From: Fervidobacterium sp.
Lineage (GTDB): Bacteria > Thermotogota > Thermotogae > Thermotogales > Fervidobacteriaceae
Direction of reading: 5' to 3'
Length of the DNA: 5,783 nt
Assembly (NCBI GenBank): GCA_003526765.1
Contig: DPXZ01000131.1
Span: forward strand, 1-5,783
Shown here piece after piece: positions 1-3,069 of this stretch. Below the pieces are notes generated by a model. The model saw only the letters and a list, made by a program, of their open reading frames with translations. It searched no databases and was not told the DNA's origin. Made by a program: the position numbers and the translations under genes. The stretch's first letter is position 1. Each line of letters starts with the position of its first letter.

Positions 1-527
1 GTTATGAAGACCCAATCGTGCTTTTCGTATTTCAATTTGGCCAGTAGTTGCAGATACCCATCATCACCGATATGCAATTCGATTTTATCGTTGCTCACTG
101 CATCCGCAAACTCTCTCTTCAATGGGGTTTTCGAACATACATGGAGTGGGATATCAAAGTGCTCCGTTAGATGAATGCCTTCAGCGATACAAGAAGGTGC
201 GACAATTGCAACGCCGTTTGATGATGGCGGGATAAACGGATTTCCCAGTGGTCCAACCACTTCTAAGGGTGTATCTGTTTCAACTATATATTTCGAACCG
301 TCGCCAATGATTTTTACAGAGATGGCCAAATCGCCACCAAATTTCCCTATTGTGAATGGTTTCCGCGTTAATCCGTGAGAGCCTACACTTACCATCACAA
401 ACTGACCAGTTAGAAAATCAATGCTCTCATTGAAGGTAATCAGAAAGGTATCTTCAGTGATATCAACACATTCTTTCTTTGTGAACAAGTGTTTCTTAAT
501 CGTCTCAGTTATCAAGGAATGTTCCAT
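1..527 (-). CDS. pyrK: Dihydroorotate dehydrogenase electron-transfer subunit, partial (C-terminus off left edge)
   Basis: Partial gene; 175 codons are visible and the 3' end is outside the window. PyrK is the FAD and [2Fe-2S] subunit that passes electrons from the PyrD subunit of class 1B dihydroorotate dehydrogenase, classically to NAD+. Visible family marks are the flavin-binding segment RKPFTI (residues 55-60), the IGDGSKY stretch (74-80) and GPLGNPF (92-98), matching the ferredoxin-reductase-type FAD domain. The C-terminal cysteines for the iron-sulfur cluster are not in view. The glycine-rich NAD loop expected after residue 108 is not recognisable: VAPSCIAEG stands where GGGxG is usual. 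The start at 527 lies inside the end of pyrC (23-base overlap), implying translational coupling. An in-frame ATG at 548 with GGAG nine bases upstream would add seven residues and cannot be excluded. Family call is from motifs and operon position; confidence is high. Confidence 0.87.
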   Translation of the reverse strand, partial: MEHSLITETIKKHLFTKKECVDITEDTFLITFNESIDFLTGQFVMVSVGSHGLTRKPFTIGKFGGDLAISVKIIGDGSKYIVETDTPLEVVGPLGNPFIPPSSNGVAIVAPSCIAEGIHLTEHFDIPLHVCSKTPLKREFADAVSNDKIELHIGDDGYLQLLAKLKYEKHDWVFI

Positions 528-1665
528 CCCAATACACCCACTTCCCATTCATTCTGACTCCAAATATTCTTCCTTTCAATTTGTATCCGTTGAACGCACA
601 GTTCTTACCCATACTGTAAAACCTACTGTTGTCAACAACATATTCCTCTTCTGTGTTCAGAATTATCAAATCATCAGGAAATTTCATGCCCAAATCTTCA
701 TAGCGCCAACCGAGAACTTTCAAAGGATCAACTGTCAGTTTTCTAATTACAAGTTGTGGGTCATCGAATACCGTGTGATACACTGAAAACGCAACTTCGA
801 TATGAGAACTACCGTAGGGTGCTCTTTCAAAATTGTTAGGCTTCTCTGGATGCGGTGCATGATCTGTTGAGAACGTATCGATGAAGCCTTTCTTCACAGC
901 ATCGATAAGTAAATCCCTATCTTTTGAGATTGGTGGATTGATCTTTTGATTCACATTGTCTATCATCTCCGGAATGAAGAAAACATGATGTGGGGTTACC
1001 TCACAAGTAACACGTGCAAGCTTTCTTAAATGTTCTATCTCGTCTAAACTTTTGGCTGTTGAAATATGCTGAATATGGAACTTGTTGAAGCCGAATTCTA
1101 GTCCCAATAGTACAGTTCTGTTTATCGCAACTGGCTCATTAGAATATGGCCTTGTCGCATTTGGTAGATTTGTACCAGTATAGAAATCCCCTGCCACTTC
1201 ATGCAGTTGACTATGATCAAAAAGTAATGTTGGTTTCTTACTGCGGAATGATTCAACGATCTCTTGAGAGTTGTATCTAATTCCGTCGGTTGAAAATCCT
1301 GTCATCCGAATAGCTGAAGATCCAGACGAAATATCGTTAATCCCTCCAAAAAAACTCACTGTGTACAGATATTTGACGAGTTCATCTTTGGATAGAGATA
1401 CATGGTTACTTAGAACGTCCCACTCATCAAGAGGTGGATTCGTATTCGGCTGGATATTCAGTACTCCAAAACCACCTGCAATTGCAGCTTTGCTAAGTGA
1501 TTTATAATCCTCGCCACCATTTAGCCTTACATGGGTATGCAAGTCCACAAAAGGATATGTTACAGAGAACTGATTGCCCATCGATACTTTTTCCGGTAGG
1601 TTGAGATTCAATTGTCCATCGATATCTTCGTGCCAACTATTAGAAATTGGGTCATAGAATCGCAC
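505..1665 (-). CDS. pyrC: Dihydroorotase (pyrimidine biosynthesis)
   Basis: Cytoplasmic zinc amidohydrolase that cyclises carbamoyl-aspartate to dihydroorotate, the third step of de novo UMP synthesis. In numbering from the longer 389-codon frame (GTG at 1674), the metal motif DLHTHVR is at 44-50 (H46, H48). The substrate motif QPNTNPP is at 75-81. GFSTDG has D130, the class I bridging Asp position. H154 and H203 (HIQHIST) follow, then EVTPHH at 225-230 and STDHAPH at 269-275 with the catalytic Asp D271. All expected ligands are present, so it should be active. The segment after HTHVR (LNGGEDYK) departs from the usual REPGxE form. I prefer the GTG at 1665 (386 aa): GAGGTGAT lies eight bases upstream, whereas the GTG at 1674 lies inside that ribosome site. 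Length is slightly short for the family. It follows a leader ORF and attenuator and overlaps pyrK. Confidence 0.94.
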   Translation of the reverse strand: MRFYDPISNSWHEDIDGQLNLNLPEKVSMGNQFSVTYPFVDLHTHVRLNGGEDYKSLSKAAIAGGFGVLNIQPNTNPPLDEWDVLSNHVSLSKDELVKYLYTVSFFGGINDISSGSSAIRMTGFSTDGIRYNSQEIVESFRSKKPTLLFDHSQLHEVAGDFYTGTNLPNATRPYSNEPVAINRTVLLGLEFGFNKFHIQHISTAKSLDEIEHLRKLARVTCEVTPHHVFFIPEMIDNVNQKINPPISKDRDLLIDAVKKGFIDTFSTDHAPHPEKPNNFERAPYGSSHIEVAFSVYHTVFDDPQLVIRKLTVDPLKVLGWRYEDLGMKFPDDLIILNTEEEYVVDNSRFYSMGKNCAFNGYKLKGRIFGVRMNGKWVYWDGTFLDN

Positions 1666-1669
1666 ATCA

Positions 1670-1677
1670 ATCACCTC
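1670..1677 (-). promoter_or_regulatory. Ribosome binding site that decides the pyrC start
   Basis: GAGGTGAT on the minus strand matches the anti-Shine-Dalgarno end of 16S rRNA over eight bases and lies eight bases (counted from GAGG) before GTG at 1665. The alternative GTG at 1674 is part of this site and has no comparable site of its own. The site also lies only seven bases after the leader ORF stop (1685-1687), which would favour translational coupling. Confidence 0.7.
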
Positions 1678-1684
1678 TTCAGCT

Positions 1685-1918
1685 TCAGCAAAAATAAAAA
1701 CGAGGGCTTAAACAACAAGCCCTCGTCAATATTTGCTCTCGAATAACAAAGAATGTGATCATCGAAAAAACAGTCCAAGTACTTAACAAGATATTCAAAA
1801 AGCCAAAGTAGTTAAGAACATTGCATTTAAAGTTATTCAAATTTTTCAGATGCTCTTCAGCAAAAAGATTACAAAATTTTTCCCACGGGTTTCGGCCTCT
1901 CAGGACCAAATTAACCAT
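1685..1918 (-). CDS. Pyrimidine operon leader ORF spanning the attenuator (77 aa)
   Basis: Unrecognised 77-residue product. The translation signals are strong: GGAGGTG at 1924-1930 with seven bases between GGAGG and ATG, and the predicted transcript start is only about 20 bases upstream. The ORF begins at the PyrR-type hairpin, continues through the terminator hairpin and its U tract, and stops seven bases before the pyrC ribosome site. It is rich in Phe (10 of 77), Leu and Asn, with U-rich codons such as those around the TTTTTT run near codon 50. This resembles the logic of the Escherichia coli pyrL leader, where a ribosome following RNA polymerase prevents the attenuator from folding. I infer a regulatory leader peptide whose act of translation matters more than its sequence. 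A small real protein with a hydrophobic middle (residues 38-60) is the alternative. An in-frame upstream ATG at 1954 overlaps the promoter and is unlikely. Confidence 0.55.
   Translation of the reverse strand: MVNLVLRGRNPWEKFCNLFAEEHLKNLNNFKCNVLNYFGFLNILLSTWTVFSMITFFVIREQILTRACCLSPRFYFC
1690..1726 (-). terminator. Intrinsic terminator / attenuator ahead of pyrC
   Basis: On the minus strand a perfect 10-bp stem (1726-1717 with 1709-1700, ACGAGGGCTT/AAGCCCTCGT) closes a 7-base loop and is followed by TTTTATTTTT. The opposite strand has no T tract, so it acts on the pyr transcript. It lies between the operon promoter and pyrC, about 25 bases before the pyrC start. It therefore cannot simply end an upstream gene; it must be read through for pyrC and pyrK to be made, which is the layout of an attenuator. 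It lies inside the last codons of the leader ORF. Confidence 0.9.
1888..1916 (-). promoter_or_regulatory. PyrR-binding-type RNA hairpin in the pyr leader
   Basis: The minus-strand RNA reads GGTCCTGAGAGGCC (1907-1894). This fits the PyrR-site consensus ARUCCNGNGAGGYU known from Bacillus pyr leaders at every core position. The outermost A-U pair is replaced by G-C, a compensatory change that keeps the stem. The U in the 5' arm stays bulged and the loop UGAGA keeps the conserved G..GA. A lower stem GGTT/AACC (1916-1913 with 1891-1888) closes a purine-bearing internal loop, as in known sites. PyrR with UMP would stabilise this hairpin. Its 5' base is the G of the leader ORF start codon, so binding would clash with initiation there. 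Confidence 0.72.
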
Positions 1919-1940
1919 CAACACACCTCCAATATTTCGA

Positions 1941-1999
1941 AGAAATTCTACCAATAAAAGTAAGTAAAGTCAAGAGTCTGAATGTGTGATAGAATTTCT
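1941..1999. repeat. Inverted repeat overlapping the pyr promoter -10 box
   Basis: AGAAATTCTA at 1941-1950 is the exact reverse complement of TAGAATTTCT at 1990-1999, with 39 bases between. The right copy continues into a local palindrome TAGAA-T-TTCTA (1990-2000). The left copy contains the pyr -10 box. It could be a DNA-binding-protein site pair or chance in AT-rich DNA; the sequence does not decide. Confidence 0.3.
1945..1973 (-). promoter_or_regulatory. Promoter of the pyr operon (sigma-A type)
   Basis: On the minus strand TTGACT (1973-1968) and TAGAAT (1950-1945) are separated by 17 bases; each box has one mismatch to consensus. The predicted start is near 1938, leaving a leader of roughly 270 bases before pyrC with the leader ORF ribosome site almost at the 5' end. 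Confidence 0.82.
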
Positions 2000-2064
2000 A
2001 ATGTTGTCGCAGTGATGTATTCATGCGGATTTAGGGATTATCAACAATTTTCTTAGTCGAAAAA

Positions 2065-2094
2065 TTGACATGCAAGATGAAAAAATGATATACT
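2065..2094 (+). promoter_or_regulatory. Near-consensus divergent promoter
   Basis: TTGACA (2065-2070, perfect) and TATACT (2089-2094) are separated by 18 bases, and TG at 2086-2087 makes an extended -10. The predicted start is close to 2101. It is the best plus-strand promoter in the window. The first clear gene starts only at 2341, so it makes a long leader for the two envelope genes, a separate small RNA ending near 2190, or both. Confidence 0.82.
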
Positions 2095-2100
2095 ATATCT

Positions 2101-2190
2101 ATGAAACGGGGGCACTGGGGATAGGTGGAAATCGAGCAAGCTTTCTTATATTTGGTGTGCACGCTATTGGCGTGCACACTTTGTTATATA
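2101..2190 (+). ncRNA. Candidate small RNA or attenuated leader
   Basis: A strong promoter immediately upstream and a terminator-like hairpin near 2155-2187 delimit a transcript of roughly 90 bases. The 5' end is G-rich (GGGGGCACTGGGGATAGGTGG at 2108-2128). I do not recognise a known RNA family in it. Two very short reading frames lie in it: ATG 2101 (seven codons, stop TAG at 2122) and an abutting GTG 2125 (29 codons, hydrophobic and Cys-containing, ending at 2214). Neither has a convincing ribosome site. It may equally be just the 5' part of the 2341 gene's mRNA. Confidence 0.3.
2155..2190 (+). terminator. Perfect hairpin, possible weak terminator
   Basis: GTGTGCACGC (2155-2164) pairs fully with GCGTGCACAC (2170-2179) around the loop TATTG. 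The tail TTTGTTATAT is T-rich but interrupted, so termination may be partial. The minus strand gives an A-rich tail and no terminator. It lies about 55 bases into the transcript from the 2065-2094 promoter and 160 bases before the next gene. Confidence 0.45.
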
Positions 2191-2204
2191 CATTGTTATA
2201 TACA
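2181..2204. repeat. Perfect 12-base tandem duplication
   Basis: TTGTTATATACA occurs twice in a row (2181-2192, 2193-2204), directly after the hairpin at 2155-2179. The copies are identical, suggesting recent duplication or a functional pair. The second copy begins with TTGTTA, which with TATTCT at 2216-2221 (17-base spacing) could form a weak second promoter, but each box matches only four of six bases. Confidence 0.6.
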
Positions 2205-2278
2205 TCATTTATGAATATTCTGAGATCTTACTGAATACGCATTCCAAGAATTGTGAACTATTTTGCCGTTGATGTAGT

Positions 2279-2326
2279 CTAATTAGTAGTCACGGAAAAT
2301 CTTGAGTGTGGCAACTACTCTATTAG
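2279..2326 (+). promoter_or_regulatory. Hairpin adjoining the ribosome site of the 220-aa gene
   Basis: CTAAT and AGTAGT (2279-2283, 2285-2290) pair with ACTACT and ATTAG (2314-2319, 2322-2326) across a small internal loop. CAC (2291-2293) may extend the stem with GTG inside the large loop. The base of the stem directly adjoins the purine-rich ribosome site. It may keep that site exposed or regulate it, or protect the mRNA. Found by eye; folding energy not computed. Confidence 0.3.
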
Positions 2327-2328
2327 AG

Positions 2329-2335
2329 GGAGGGG
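2329..2335 (+). promoter_or_regulatory. Ribosome binding site that decides the start at 2341
   Basis: GGAGGGG lies just before GTG 2341, with seven bases between GGAGG and the start. A longer frame could begin at TTG 2302, but this site lies inside that extension and TTG 2302 has no site of its own. The paralogue at 3070 begins with the same GTG GAT AA- codons and a conserved protein start, confirming 2341. Confidence 0.85.
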
Positions 2336-2340
2336 TATTT

Positions 2341-3003
2341 GTGGATAACATGATGACTTGGGTTCTCATCGGTATACTTGCTGTTGGATTGGTTGTAGGT
2401 GGTATGTTCTTGTTAACACCAAAGGACAGGTACATCGAAGTTGATGGTGTGAAAATTTGGCAGATACCAAAAGATGCAGAAGTAACGTTCATCAACCAAG
2501 CTCAGGCACAGTCTGTGAAGACATTGAAACAGAAGAACCAACTTATTGCATTCGTCGGTGAGGCACAAGGAACTGGAAGTGCTCAGGACCAAGAAGTCGC
2601 AAAGATGAGAGCATATTCGCAGATCGCAGAATTTTTGAATGCCCAGGTTAGCACCTTTGCCCAGTTAGTTGAAGGGCAGCTTCAGAACGTTCAAGTTTCC
2701 GGAAACAAGAACGATATTGTCAGTGCATCTGTAAATGCGTACAAGAGAGTGACTGAACTTTTTGCACAAGGCAGAGTCTCCGGCGCATATGTCTTTGCAG
2801 TTTGGAGAGTAAAGAGTGGAAATATTACAAACACATATTCTTTGCTTGTATATGATCCTGGATTAATCGTGAAGATAATCGAGCTCGACGCGCAAGTACA
2901 ACAGGCAGTAGATGAACTTGGAAAACAGGGTGTCAATTTCTTCGAGAATCTAAACGCCGTAATGCAAGAAGCAACAAAGGGCACACCAATGGAGCAGAAA
3001 TAA
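2341..3003 (+). CDS. Membrane-anchored LPP20-like domain protein (220 aa)
   Basis: Function unknown. Residues 6-25 form one hydrophobic membrane segment with no lipobox cysteine and no clear signal-peptidase site, so it is probably an uncleaved anchor. Charges around it do not settle the orientation. The protein has no cysteine. Residues 68-172 resemble the LPP20-like fold: a Gly-rich strand AFVGEAQGTG (70-79), a long Ala-rich helix (83-103), then strands around 147-171. Helical residues 175-210 follow. Residues 70-160 match the N-terminal module of the downstream 896-aa protein at 79 of 91 positions, so this is a stand-alone copy of that module. It is followed by a terminator and then its paralogue. 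I infer an envelope protein that may oligomerise with the larger partner. The LPP20 assignment comes from pattern recognition; no search was run. Confidence 0.88.
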   Translation: MDNMMTWVLIGILAVGLVVGGMFLLTPKDRYIEVDGVKIWQIPKDAEVTFINQAQAQSVKTLKQKNQLIAFVGEAQGTGSAQDQEVAKMRAYSQIAEFLNAQVSTFAQLVEGQLQNVQVSGNKNDIVSASVNAYKRVTELFAQGRVSGAYVFAVWRVKSGNITNTYSLLVYDPGLIVKIIELDAQVQQAVDELGKQGVNFFENLNAVMQEATKGTPMEQK

Positions 3004-3017
3004 TTATTCCTCTTTGC

Positions 3018-3051
3018 ATCCCCCTGCAAATGCAGGGGGATATTTTCTTTT
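3018..3051 (+). terminator. Intrinsic terminator between the two paralogues
   Basis: ATCCCCCTGCA (3018-3028) pairs perfectly with TGCAGGGGGAT (3031-3041), five of the pairs being C-G in a row, and ATTTTCTTTT follows. It begins 15 bases after the stop of the 220-aa gene. The U tract ends only five bases before the ribosome site of the next gene, so there is no room for a promoter after it. Expression of the 896-aa gene must come from read-through or from a promoter inside the upstream gene. Confidence 0.9.
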
Positions 3052-3069
3052 AGTTGGAGGTGACTGAGC

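Noticed and set aside
421..786. 121-codon plus-strand frame opposite pyrK/pyrC
   Set aside because: It lies antisense to two well-supported genes, has no ribosome site, and its composition looks like the reverse of the real coding frame.
1919..1954. Longer start (ATG 1954) for the leader ORF
   Set aside because: It would start upstream of the -10 box (1945-1950) of the predicted promoter, hence outside the transcript; ATG 1918 has an ideal ribosome site.
2181..2204. CRISPR or mobile-element terminal repeat
   Set aside because: Only two adjoining 12-base copies exist, with no spacers, transposase or target duplication.
2193..2221. Second plus-strand promoter TTGTTA-17-TATTCT
   Set aside because: Each box matches only four of six consensus bases in AT-rich repeat sequence, so it is too weak to call.
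2302..2340. Longer start (TTG 2302) for the 220-aa protein
   Set aside because: The ribosome site GGAGGGG lies within this extension, and the paralogue starts at the position matching GTG 2341.
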